Source: Symsagittifera roscoffensis | Lineage: Eukaryota; Xenacoelomorpha; Acoela; Convolutidae | Length of the DNA stretch: 64,000 nucleotides | Direction of reading: 5' to 3' | Assembly (NCBI RefSeq): GCF_963678635.1 | Contig: NC_087069.1 | Span: forward strand, 49,183,892-49,247,891 | Part shown: piece by piece, positions 60,301 through 63,136 of the stretch | Position numbering within the stretch: position 1 is the first letter of the stretch | Layout of the letters: every line of letters starts with the position of its first letter | Notes under the pieces: model-generated | Database searches by the model: none | What the model was told of the DNA's origin: nothing | The model's input: only the letters and a program-made list of their open reading frames with translations | Program-made: the position numbers and the translations under genes

Positions 60301-61696
60301 AAATCATACTCCCACCCCTGGCCTAACCCACCAGGAAGGACGTCCTGAGCATGCTCTATAGCCGGCCTAACCCACCGCGCTACATCCACGCTTTGTGACC
60401 ACACCTCTATTTTTAATAAGAGCTACTCAAGGGTGAGTAACTCTTCAAAATAACCGAACTAAAACAAAAAGCTTTTGTGAAAACAACTAACTAAAATCAT
60501 AATTAAAAAATATTAATCACAATCACAACTCAAAGGATTTAGAGTACGACTTGACCTCGCAGAAAAGGACTTCATTGAACTAGACCAATGACCACCTCGA
60601 TGACCCAAGTGTACGTACAGATCCGAGTAACCAGGCATCCCCTCCACGCACAATCTCCACGCCATTCCCAAGCTAGATCAGACACAACAGAAGTTCTCCC
60701 CGAAGAACAGAAAAACCTGACATAGCCAACCATTCTGAAATCAGAATTGATTTTGTTGCAGAGACTCAGTCGTTGTCACAAGAAGAACACAACGTCTTAT
60801 GTCCCTAACTCCAGCTTCCTGAAACTTCTTTAACAAAGAAGAAGCGGAAGAAAATTATGATGTTCGCCAAATACCAACGTCCATCATCCATCCTTGAATT
60901 ACAGAAGAACTGTTCTAAAAAACTCTGTAAAACCCGGATGGGTGGAACCTGATCTAAACTATATTTTATGATTGGATAAATTAAATGTTTTACCAATGTA
61001 AAGTATTTAATATTAACCAATCACGATCCATCTAACTAACAACCCACTTATTTGTAAGTGCTGAAGTTACTTGTAATTTCAGCACCAGAGATATTTGAAT
61101 TTAACTTAGAAATTAGTTGCACTCTCCCGAGTACTTCAGCAGCCGCAATAAACCAGTATACCCTAGATCTATTGAGCCTAGCAGAGACTAGTTAAACACC
61201 CTGAGACTAGATAGTATAAGAGTAAGATTAGGATCGGTATTAGACTAAGAAGTTGCACGAATCTATCCGGCCGAAAATAAGATAGCGTGACGAGCAGACG
61301 GTGTACCCTATCCGAAATTACTCTATGAGTTATACACTCCAGTCCTAACTCACATACTAGCAATTAAAACAACAAAATTAGGGAGTTTTGAATTGTGAGG
61401 AAGTGGTAAGGGTGCAAAAAACTGAAAAAAGTTTTTTTTTCTAGGAAAAAGAAAAAAGAACAGGAGTTGTAGCTAGTTTCATTTGCGACCAGTCAACTCC
61501 TGGTCTAAGCTTCTCTGTCGGAAGTAAGATTTTGGAGGGAGACACTGACGTTTACCCATTCTACCTCAAAGGTAAAGTAATCCAAAGCTGAAGGCGAGTC
61601 TGAAGAATTTATTCACTCTATGCAGGTCGGAGAAAGTGAAAAACATCTAATTTTTCAGGTATTAATGCTTGTCCAGTGGCGCTCTGGTATGATTAA
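36246..61696 (+). CDS. Secreted MRH-domain (mannose-6-phosphate-receptor-homology) protein, 5 exons
   Basis: Exons 36246-36392, 37823-38008, 39280-39348, 61445-61571 and 61659-61696 join with consistent phases (0, 0, 0, 1) to 188 residues. Residues 1-20 are a signal peptide. The rest follows the MRH fold landmarks in order: a cysteine-bearing strand FFYSTCGKAV, LVPIMYYPAF plus DDNG, then RTGVVASFICD and TDVYPFYLKGINACP. In the family these carry the sugar pocket and the terminal disulfide. The arginine (RTG) is present, but the glutamate normally found before the last cysteine is replaced, so classical mannose-6-phosphate binding is doubtful. There is no transmembrane segment, so it is secreted or lumenal. 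Intron 1 uses a GC donor. Intron 3 is about 22 kb and holds the LTR element. Family assignment is by eye but supported across several exons. Confidence 0.72.
36393..37822 (+). other. MRH gene intron 1 (GC-AG)
   Basis: Starts GCAAGC and ends TTTTTTTATAG. About 1.4 kb, AT-rich, with no coding exon recognised inside. Confidence 0.6.
37823..38008 (+). CDS. MRH gene exon 2
   Basis: 62 codons in phase 0, acceptor TTTTTTTATAG|ACC and donor TCT|GTGAGT. Encodes FFYSTCGKAV and ends GASTGS. Confidence 0.8.
38009..39279 (+). other. MRH gene intron 2
   Basis: GTGAGT to TATTTTAG. Contains the MITE at 38594-38811 and a short GA-rich microsatellite near 38408-38440. Confidence 0.7.
38594..38811 (+). mobile_element. 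MITE (GGCTCTTTTCCAGTT family), copy 1
   Basis: Starts GGCTCTTTTCCAGTT and ends AACTGGAAAAGAGCC, with perfect inverted 15-base termini. The flank GAATTTTT occurs on both sides (38586-38593 and 38812-38819), an 8 bp target duplication. The ORF at 38663-38941 only reads through it. Confidence 0.9.
39280..39348 (+). CDS. MRH gene exon 3
   Basis: 23 codons in phase 0, acceptor TTTATTTTAG|TTC and donor GGG|GTAAAT. Encodes FCAVNQETLVPIMYYPAF and DDNG. Confidence 0.8.
39401..39660 (+). mobile_element. MITE (GGCTCTTTTCCAGTT family), copy 2
   Basis: Starts near GGATCTTTTCCAGTTC and ends GAACTGGAAAAGATCC. Interior matches copy 1 (for example TTCTTCATACT and ATTTAGCCGTAA). A 45-base piece of its left end is duplicated in tandem. 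Flanks TAGAAAAA/GAGAAAAA give an imperfect 8 bp duplication. Confidence 0.8.
39845..40165 (+). mobile_element. Diverged relative of the 3658-3957 MITE
   Basis: Begins GGATCTTGCTAACTATTTCC and ends near GGGGGGAATAGTTATAAC. Shares TACAAATACG, CACATTTTTGAAATGCAT and TTTTATACAGAAAT with the copy at 3658-3957. Confidence 0.7.
40166..41189. other. Intronic AT-rich sequence
   Basis: Poly-A/T-rich, no gene; small frames lack splice sites and domains. Confidence 0.3.
41190..41660. repeat. Tandem repeat, about 152 bp unit, about 3 copies
   Basis: TTTTTTAGCTTCATTTTGGG recurs at about 41305 and 41457, with a variant near 41611. AAAAAAAGCAAGCGAGCAG recurs twice, with a diverged partial copy at the left edge. 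Confidence 0.85.
41846..42046 (+). mobile_element. MITE with GGCTCTTTTTCC termini
   Basis: Starts GGCTCTTTTTCCTTCCCCCC and ends GGGGGGAAAAGGAAAAAGAGGCC, which is inverted. The interior lacks an ORF. Related by its ends to the 38594 family but with a different interior. Confidence 0.7.
42440..42612 (+). mobile_element. MITE copy 3, left part, split by the LTR element
   Basis: From about 42478 this follows copies 1 and 2 (AACAGGTGT, TCATACT, GTAACATCGCGCATTTAGCC) until the LTR starts at 42613. The remaining right end follows the 3' LTR at 61353-61420, in diverged form. Confidence 0.65.
42613..43022 (+). repeat. 5' LTR (410 bp)
   Basis: Starts TGGAACCTGATC and ends CCTAACTCA, with TG...CA termini. 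Contains ATATTTTATG (TATA-like), ACCAATCACG (CCAAT box), AATAAA in CCGCAATAAACC, and an inverted repeat GTGCTGAA/TTCAGCAC. Four substitutions relative to the 3' LTR, no gaps. Confidence 0.95.
43023..43045 (+). other. Probable primer-binding site
   Basis: TCTGGTGCGACCATAAGTCT begins 0-2 bases after the LTR. Its complement ends in ...TTCGAGACTTATGGTCGCACCA, i.e. a T-loop-like TTCGA and a terminal CCA, as expected of a tRNA 3' end. The tRNA species is not identified. Confidence 0.6.
43108..43341 (+). CDS. Leader ORF 1, 77 residues, unknown
   Basis: ATG-started frame shortly after the primer-binding site, Arg-rich (for example GIGRRPRTRDDIRQSR), with no domain recognised. It may be an upstream ORF that affects gag translation, or be fortuitous. 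Confidence 0.3.
   Translation: MLYDNNLIEMSLRLNRSEPIFRTITELPGIGRRPRTRDDIRQSRNLPYSYMIVRQKPEQTFIFRILLAMNLDFHLQT
43342..44237 (+). other. Element leader with repeated hairpin and splice-donor candidates
   Basis: No ORF of note. Two exact 25-base repeats lie at 43670-43694 and 43730-43754. GTAAGA and GTAAGT donor-like sites lie near 44043 and 44052. The region suits packaging and splicing signals, which is inference. Confidence 0.4.
43670..43754 (+). repeat. Paired 25 bp direct repeats with internal stem
   Basis: GATCATCAAGGCTTATCCTT plus GGATC occurs at 43670-43694 and 43730-43754. Each copy can pair within itself (GATC...AAGG with CCTT.GATC), giving two small stem-loops 60 bases apart in the untranslated leader. 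Confidence 0.85.
44238..44703 (+). CDS. Basic leader ORF 2, one in-frame TAA
   Basis: The ATG frame at 44238 runs 83 codons to TAA at 44487-44489. The same frame then stays open to TGA at 44701-44703, overlapping the gag start. The first part has a strongly basic run (RTKRQTLKRKIITKQRQITR) like an RNA-binding or nuclear-localisation region. The second part has a further basic run (GKRRIKKQYKHK). By position and charge it could be a Rev-like regulator, but this is inference; there is no sequence evidence of homology. Confidence 0.45.
44680..46986 (+). CDS. gag: gag (matrix and capsid part), one in-frame TAA
   Basis: The frame starts at ATG 44680. TAA at 45211-45213 ends a 177-residue product, but the same frame continues open without any ATG requirement to 46986. 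The middle is Gln/Asn/Pro-rich and disordered (about 45530-46440). From about 46440 it becomes a Ty3/Gypsy-type capsid: FFTGTDPEYSVEDYLNA, then LDGAAQKWFSVLP and WKRFTQQFSKMF. The capsid end leaves this frame at the A7 run near 46931-46937. The homologous continuation, EPDLDFRKLVDKLEQAE, is in the +1 frame. The single stop may be read through or be a nonsense mutation. Confidence 0.8.
47024..48334 (+). CDS. gag: gag C-terminal part: CCHC nucleocapsid and low-complexity tail
   Basis: Frame +1 relative to gag. It is open from about 46940, before the first ATG at 47024. A canonical zinc knuckle CNHCRRYGHSISEC (C-X2-C-X4-H-X4-C) lies at about 47204-47245. It is followed by an Asn/Arg/Ser/Tyr-rich stretch to about 47870, suited to RNA binding, then an acidic Ser/Asp/Glu segment. 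It overlaps the pol frame from 48114 to 48334. Confidence 0.8.
   Translation: MKLEETENLKLQYVNKIETTSTNINNIQDSDTDLVEKINEILNIYEKNPNFKGKPSFKKWCNHCRRYGHSISECRQKQQDSQNKRQKYKEPNKSFYQYMKKDQNLPNKNVYSNNSSGKPLPNNTSYTRNQSPYNSSYRGRSPERRNTQSSSQNHYNRPNSRNNYSRSNSNTTQFASRPNSQSRNRYYQNNHSRNSSYNRNRNYSNNRNRSYSNNRSQYYPNNRSRNNSYNRPNNNYQNRSRNNSQNRHSSYNNRYRNYSQSPHRNNNHYNNSNNRHRSSTPKHQRQINQVQSNPETTSDPPGIDDTVTDTLQLNQINCTSSDSESDTENTLSINMIKVENDYESVIYEQPLSSHIYENQSEFLKKKLHYTHKFHTNDARNECNKHYKTTQSKCQNKMLEYKPHLSKYTKRTTQRKNLDNTISLRKPKKQRISTTRP
48114..52367 (+). CDS. pol: pol: protease, reverse transcriptase, RNase H, integrase core
   Basis: The open frame begins after a stop at 48111 and has no ATG near its start, so it is expected to be expressed by +1 recoding from the nucleocapsid frame in the 221-base overlap. 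Numbering from 48216: protease DSGAES at 46-51; RT with VLDARYLNSLID, TADMNSAYNQMPL and the catalytic YLDD at 553-556; RNase H with CDASNFGIGAALL and the FTDHKP site. Integrase has an H-H-C-C finger ending CNDCIVC and a complete D1137, D1197, E1233 triad with 35 residues between the last two. All active-site motifs are intact. The order and motifs are Ty3/Gypsy. The frame ends before the integrase C-terminal module, which lies in another frame. Confidence 0.95.
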   Translation, partial: KKNYTTPINSTPTTQETNAINTTKQPNQNVKTKCLNTNHIYQNIQKEQPKEKIWTIPFLLESPRNKEFQPPDLEIDFLIDSGAESNIINIPTWNEIKTLHPKLTPLETSSKLATAQGSTLINYGKIQLFLPTRTIEQSKILNKPFKQIFHITDIKYNIIGIPFNSKYIPTINILNSKILIKDKYTKTKETSLTFFQRLNKQPPFFSKFYPIFNQQRKHLKPLSGNIYNFSIKQVHQYDKEQNKQKFYMSDFEFKPIHKFFKITISSIKYLKNSNSDIISLHVYNNTPYQVTLPLGLLGYCETNATISPIHEKAYRVNNILQLLDICQSTILNEELSINNIINHENRNTDYFTKTPYFKPTFNISNYTEDQQKFLTMFNFQHSQITQDEFEKLAKQLIKYSSVYATSKFDVGKISSSLHLPLKPDAVFKKQRASKVPIHLHDKVNRLLDILKKYNIITPVNKEEQPKGNTFINPVIILAKGESLKIVLDARYLNSLIDESKCNWPIEPIQVILTKINGKYFTTADMNSAYNQMPLDEQSRRLTQFVIGNQQYEFNRLFYGISIGPTAFSALMSKIFRPLILKKNAITYLDDVFMQSQTKDEMFHVLEKYHQILQNENLKAAPDKSHFFLTRVKFLGHNIERKTITPLKSRIDAIQKLQPPTNKKKIQEFLGMLNFLSKYVYKMQLYLRPFYNILRQQNNFEWNTEHQARFEEIKKLLTEQISNTIPDPDQPFYAMCDASNFGIGAALLQSHNGTNKMNLISANSRLFTQAELRLSTLMRECTAIIYTLTEYEFLILGSKHPTVLFTDHKPIIFLFTQKSNPNHRVYRFQLILMKFPNLHIVWTAGKNLALPDTLSRNTPPELLTRKTTVEIPKNIKFYLAENETSPRLECKYAVKTDIEQSQINSLQHFPLYLDCQNNHYEVDLLGTSTFKPIPYSQWIKNNTQQKRTKQHQTKKDHFPLIEKENLTDKINLSGPQTNDSKYTINQVFDLHDPLDTIPLSKFEIENIFLPPTETITISTLKQYQNLDPIIRQLKSWHKYKTKPTKADSTILGNKTLLRYFRKFNNTTINETTDLLEYNLSESTVPCLPLSMILIAFNISHTQNIKGHSGSEKTYSNFIQNFYFPNAPIWIKVLCNDCIVCQLNKPYPNQKQIAQKQDFKGQSLYFNQRISFDTKGPISPSSEGNSYIMVIVDAFTHYVALNPVPHCNAYYAYTTLYEHWIAKFGLPEILVTDNGTEFINNEIITLCHLYNIKHKPRTSHAPWTNGLVEGMNRSLQEYLRCIINGNDTKYTEWSADVKLFPLAYNSQITTILGMSPYEMVFNQKPRKPIMFTANSHKNAQGYCQPNKDSICYNLPLHTHDEDHFHHPQILKLASGTHTEWILNRDKKHNEIYQKITKNLLQRQNINEQINSRFIHQLPN
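52340..52894 (+). CDS. pol: pol C-terminal GPY/F module, out of frame with pol
   Basis: This frame is open upstream of its first TTG at 52385 and is shifted relative to pol. It contains PLRKGPYQIIARPTDVTYKI followed by QHRNNLLPYY, the GPY/F chromatin- and DNA-binding module that normally ends Ty3/Gypsy integrase. After it comes a charged tail with RLRNQPRKNYK. It must belong to pol, so there is a frame break near 52340, either a real indel, recoding, or a sequence error. Confidence 0.8.
   Translation, partial: TFYTPASELKIGTFVLIPNFNTQKGISKKLQPLRKGPYQIIARPTDVTYKITDSNKKEIVQHRNNLLPYYPKEYALRELTQLYSFTGLKIIQNEPHLKNTEQNDNPTENQSTKPTATKNATKNLDHKESQKQRKNRKMTEQIIPQEEIDKSEHRKTTRLRNQPRKNYKMFIPQSKILKKVEFQK
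52895..53494 (+). other. Spacer between pol and the accessory genes
   Basis: No ORF or motif recognised; rich in CCAAAAT-like words. Confidence 0.3.
53495..53725 (+). CDS. Small membrane ORF 1 (76 residues)
   Basis: ATG start. A very hydrophobic Phe/Ile/Leu stretch from about residue 14 to 60 can form two membrane helices. No homologue is recognised. Its stop overlaps the next start as ATGA (53722-53725), an arrangement used for coupled termination-reinitiation. Confidence 0.5.
   Translation: MLFSQTVAKILINLKHFFTILETFIIFLFNILESFLIILIIFCNIFLIFYTILELFLQLSKTLEYIHRYDLNNLSK
53722..53910 (+). CDS. Small membrane ORF 2 (62 residues)
   Basis: Starts in the ATGA overlap with ORF 1. It has two hydrophobic segments (about 11-30 and 37-52) separated by a short Cys/Lys-rich loop (CKCIKK), with a polar tail. 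A viroporin-like role is conceivable from size and layout only. Confidence 0.5.
   Translation: MIRTIFSRTDIFLLFVIFITFLSSLILTICKCIKKAIITFALATIFLIIFLEEYYNKHKPSH
53916..55049 (+). CDS. ORF X: Pro/Ser/Thr/Gln-rich protein without an ATG
   Basis: The frame is open for 377 codons after TAA at 53913-53915 and contains no ATG; the first near-cognate in-frame start I see is TTG at 54867. It is therefore either joined by splicing (a candidate acceptor CCCAACAG ends at 53951), started at a non-AUG codon, or has lost its start. Most of it is disordered and Pro/Ser/Thr/Gln-rich. The last 110 residues look more ordered (for example VIYKYDRYTKNTIGYITFY). Its end overlaps the env signal-peptide ATG by 13 bases. 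No family is recognised. Confidence 0.55.
   Translation, partial: HSKNPSKIATQQSQSQSSPTSSQDNPTPPSNTQNPQTSTRISFQDNPYTFEERHARLSEPLEPVQRQASLSEPTYNLYPTLRQELSRIRHLSQNQNTTEINRQIIHPRRNRNFQTPRVHFEIPQSPSQTTPENPTGITPETPTLFSQRSTSSLPSDYLGSTPTSEQARENPFNPPNLTSRLPYWTTHSFTQGEPNLVNDPIDISTDTTSSSLPETLSLPSTPSISQISPTPFNLTFPNNLDARYQEQSLTNIPLRLDWNTFTAPPPLFGQHQESNRLHNWALNRLQYRQDIHNDIRDHNIQILQQNSLQLKFEITVKLNNINQHPYPLNPPNITAQSLPPPFITTEVIYKYDRYTKNTIGYITFYNPYSGLSYTCIF
55037..57667 (+). CDS. env: env: class III-like envelope glycoprotein, frame broken twice
   Basis: The N-terminal piece (55037-55216) starts with a hydrophobic signal peptide and ends at TGA. The next piece (about 55155-55412) is in another frame. The main body returns to the first frame, open from 55301, with a first ATG at 55712 and 651 codons after it. 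A near-tandem CGCAACATTTTCC duplication near 55305-55330 lies at the second break. Numbering from 55712: a Cys-rich ectodomain with GYLLSGNRSNF near 260 and CYKRIPIFY near 298; a membrane segment about 484-508; a Pro-rich tail of about 140 residues. By eye the 230-340 block resembles the glycoproteins of chuvirus-like negative-strand RNA viruses rather than known Ty3 env types. No furin-type site was noticed. It ends in an ATGA overlap with ORF Y. Confidence 0.7.
57664..59469 (+). CDS. ORF Y: 601-residue unknown protein, starts in ATGA overlap
   Basis: Starts in ATGA (57664-57667) with the env stop. Residues 1-195 are Ser/Pro/Asn/Thr-rich and probably disordered; about 200-601 look globular, with many aromatic and His residues (for example LTFHFLAPHERDLHCSHD). 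There is no signal peptide. The stop TAA (59467-59469) lies inside the splice donor AG|GTAAGT. If spliced to an acceptor at 59504 or 59543 (introns of 39 or 78 nt), the frame continues to a new TAA at 59593-59595. That adds a hydrophobic segment and a basic tail, or the basic tail only. The first third is C-rich in base use, unlike upstream ORFs. No family is recognised. Confidence 0.65.
   Translation: MSRQLGSLHRSNSHPTNLTSPIPIIPLFAFPPPDFPSSNVTSGMNSDTNSHISVLYSISQLNNPNIETPDEFADSEPSPSNNFHNPSNFSQPPFQPILPNNPDPITSTPSYASQVTPTYSSYHSDQSSHSPDTPRISPELDNFITLQQQPYHLNTPTINQISSTIHSSNPPTPSSNYTESLTPSSTSTISSLNTNRAYRTFKRKFPNHPFPAKPGTAREYINHPQHTNTKEFLAITLPSFPQYTLNTPHDANETRNFVDEYVLMPTLSWTSYYHFTNPLCLPLSSTSIDVERNKDMLYRLTTPLTARQFTYVGYKKSLKIHTLPRANEYTLEYYDHNIIRANQDQFLDDDRFANPQITEKFFIKTPYVFTLNIFDRKYDHIISEALTDTQAYESFKERFQIFSLTFHFLAPHERDLHCSHDIMLRTKQTHTYSYYRFIQNHFDLHTPSRQPHHRFQFINSKYTSPYFLNFTYCIKDTNLHGILRNYDPITQMYIFCPIIKTFNADENRPFLIPHEFVQPIEIPILEFIHNTKFNHKLYNLIQNTPYEFAVGTEELTTIKALQLLWPLLQTKNIIRILAKLLTTSELIHDIFPHGFSPTTNR
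59466..59543 (+). other. Predicted mini-intron at the end of ORF Y (39 or 78 nt)
   Basis: Donor AACAG|GTAAGTATG, branch-point consensus TACTAAC, then acceptor TTACAG at 59504. A second acceptor TTTTCTTTAG lies at 59543. Both lengths are multiples of three, so both keep the ORF Y frame and bypass its TAA. Confidence 0.6.
59596..60942 (+). other. 3' untranslated region of the element
   Basis: No gene. AATAAA occurs near 59591. The word GCAGTAAAT recurs at 59677, 59709 and 59762, with variants at 59784 and 59808. GGCCTAACCCACC occurs twice near 60322 and 60364. The bases before the 3' LTR (GGATGGG) are a weak polypurine tract. The purine-rich AAAGAAGAAGCGGAAGAAAA near 60835 is another candidate. 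Confidence 0.45.
59677..59816 (+). repeat. Repeated GCAGTAAAT motif
   Basis: Three exact and two variant copies within 140 bases of the 3' untranslated region. Possible RNA-protein binding sites (for example an export element); function unknown. Confidence 0.6.
60943..61352 (+). repeat. 3' LTR (410 bp)
   Basis: Same length as the 5' LTR with four substitutions and no indels. Followed by CATA, the target duplication. Confidence 0.95.
61353..61420 (+). mobile_element. MITE copy 3, right remnant
   Basis: After CATA comes TTAAAACAACAAAATTAGGG and AGTTTTGAATTGTGAGGAAG, which follows the right part of MITE copies 1 and 2 in diverged form. Confidence 0.45.
61445..61571 (+). CDS. MRH gene exon 4
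   Basis: 42 codons plus one base. Acceptor TTTTTTTTTCTAG|GAA and donor AAAG|GTAAAG. Encodes RTGVVASFICDQ and TDVYPFYLK. It continues the domain started by exon 3 in phase 0. Confidence 0.75.
61659..61696 (+). CDS. MRH gene exon 5 (terminal)
   Basis: Acceptor AATTTTTCAG|GTATT. Completes the split glycine codon and encodes INACPVALWYD then TAA. The ACP cysteine is the expected last cysteine of an MRH domain. Confidence 0.65.
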
Positions 61697-63065
61697 TTGG
61701 CGGCCGCTGAACTCAACTGCGTACTGCTTGCTTCCTGTAAGCCTTAACAGAATCATAAGACATGCAACGTGAGAAAAACCTCGCATAGACTTCAATTTTA
61801 GTTGTTTTATCAAGTTTTATTATAATTTGCTTCAGTTGTTTTAACGAGTTAATTGAAGAACTTTGTTTTGAGTTTGATATATTTGAAACACAATCTTTAT
61901 CTCAATCAGGCGCAGATCTAGGCTTTGCTTTTCTCGAGTGGATTGCGGAGTAACTTCAAAGTTTTTGAAACTTTGGTGGACTTTTCTTGGTCTACCGAAG
62001 TGATTTTTATCTGAGCTCTTCAAAAGCAATATCAAAACCTTATTTAGCTGAAATTTTTTACAACCATTTTAAAGTTTTGAAGAAAAAATGGGGCTAAATA
62101 TGTCGTTTTTGGGAATTTTCCTTAAAAGTTGACCAAAAAATTTGCATTTTTTTGGCTTCTTGCGCATATAGAAAAAATTCAGGGTCCTTTATTCAAAATT
62201 GGATGGCGTATCTTAGTAGAAAGCGGGAATCTAAATTGTAGTAAAACACAATACATTTAAAACATTCCGTAATTTGTTGAATGATATATTGAATGATTGT
62301 TGAACGAAGTTGAATGATATATCACTTTAAAAACTGTTCACAAGAGCTTGGATCGAAATATTTTAAAAAAATTGAATTTTTTCTCTGTGTTTAAAAACAG
62401 TTTAAAAAACGTTTTATTTTTGTTAAAAGAAAATACGTTTTTGGTACAGTCATCTCGTGCGTGAAATTAGTTTTTGAAGCTTCATCTGCGCTTCTCCATC
62501 TCAAACAAAACTTAAACTTAAAACAAGGCAAATGAATCCTTATAAAGTTTTAAGATTAAGTTTTTCAATAAGCTTTTACTGTTTTTTATCAATTTACCAA
62601 CAAAAACGTAGATACGTTAGGCTAATCTGATTTTCAAAGATTAACTCAACTACCTCACATTGAAAGAACCAAACAACTGCTTGGCTTGCAGGAACATATC
62701 AACAAGGCATATCAACAAGTCTCTTATTTCAACAAACTCAAATCATTTGGAACAATGTTTTAGGCTATTGATAACTGCTTTTCTGATTACTTGGAGATTT
62801 ATGATTACCTGAAACCAAAATTAACAAAAATGAGTCCATTATTTTTCAAAAACAAAACAATTTGAAAGTGTTTTTTGTTCAAAATTCACATTTTGAAACC
62901 TTATAAAAAGTCAATAGGTTGAATAAATTGCTAAATTTTCAAAAGAACGTCCAGAAAATTACTCTTTTTTGAAACAAGTGATAGTTGTAACTCTCAATGA
63001 ACTTCACAAAACCACAGAAAAATTTTTACTGTTGAATATTCAGAAAACTTTAAGAGGTTTTTCAG
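61697..63065 (+). other. Spacer downstream of the MRH gene
   Basis: No clear AATAAA close to the stop. No recognisable gene. A signal-peptide exon for the downstream MRH-like exon was looked for and not found with confidence. Confidence 0.3.
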
Positions 63066-63136
63066 CAAAAAATGGATGTCACAAAATTATATTAAAGAGT
63101 GGACCCTTTGGAAAATGTTGGCAACCAGATTTGAAG
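63066..63136 (+). CDS. Exon of an MRH-like paralogue (partial gene)
   Basis: Acceptor GGTTTTTCAG|CA and donor TTGAAG|GTAAGG bound a frame encoding KNGCHKIILKSGPFGKCWQP followed by DLK. It has the same C-x(11-13)-CWQxDL layout as the end of MRH gene exon 1 (EECRIVFQKGGKNCWQIDL) and the same phase-0 boundary after DL(N)K. It is probably exon 1 or 2 of a tandem paralogue whose remaining exons lie beyond the window. Confidence 0.55.

Larger units (their letters stand above)
42613..61352 (+). mobile_element. 18.7 kb env-bearing complex LTR retroelement
   Basis: Flanked by 410 bp LTRs and the 4 bp duplication CATA (42609-42612 and 61353-61356). Order: leader with small ORFs, gag, CCHC nucleocapsid, protease, RT, RNase H, integrase, GPY/F module, two small membrane ORFs, ORF X (no ATG), env, ORF Y, a 1.4 kb 3' region. 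The pol order and motifs are Ty3/Gypsy-type. It is about twice the length of a typical Ty3/Gypsy element, mostly through the accessory genes after pol. LTR identity of about 99% (4 differences counted) indicates recent insertion. The sense strand is A-rich and G-poor, unlike the flanking host DNA. Several frames are interrupted as listed below. Confidence 0.93.
39349..61444 (+). other. MRH gene intron 3, about 22.1 kb, hosting the LTR element
   Basis: Bounded by GTAAAT and TTTTTTTTTCTAG. The exons on both sides are in phase 0 and together give a continuous MRH-like sequence. It contains several MITEs, a 152 bp tandem repeat and the 18.7 kb retroelement. Confidence 0.7.

Noticed and set aside
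60310..60410. tRNA-derived SINE on the minus strand (A-box-like TAGCGCGGTGG)
   Set aside because: No convincing B box or second copy; the match to the A box is imperfect.
42613..61352. Alternative genetic code to explain in-frame TAA codons
   Set aside because: Host genes here end normally at TGA, TAG and TAA, and the element also has frame shifts that a code change would not explain.
61659..61734. Alternative reading of the last MRH exon in phase 0 up to a donor at 61735
   Set aside because: The phase left by exon 4 requires the other frame, which gives the expected ACP cysteine and then a stop.
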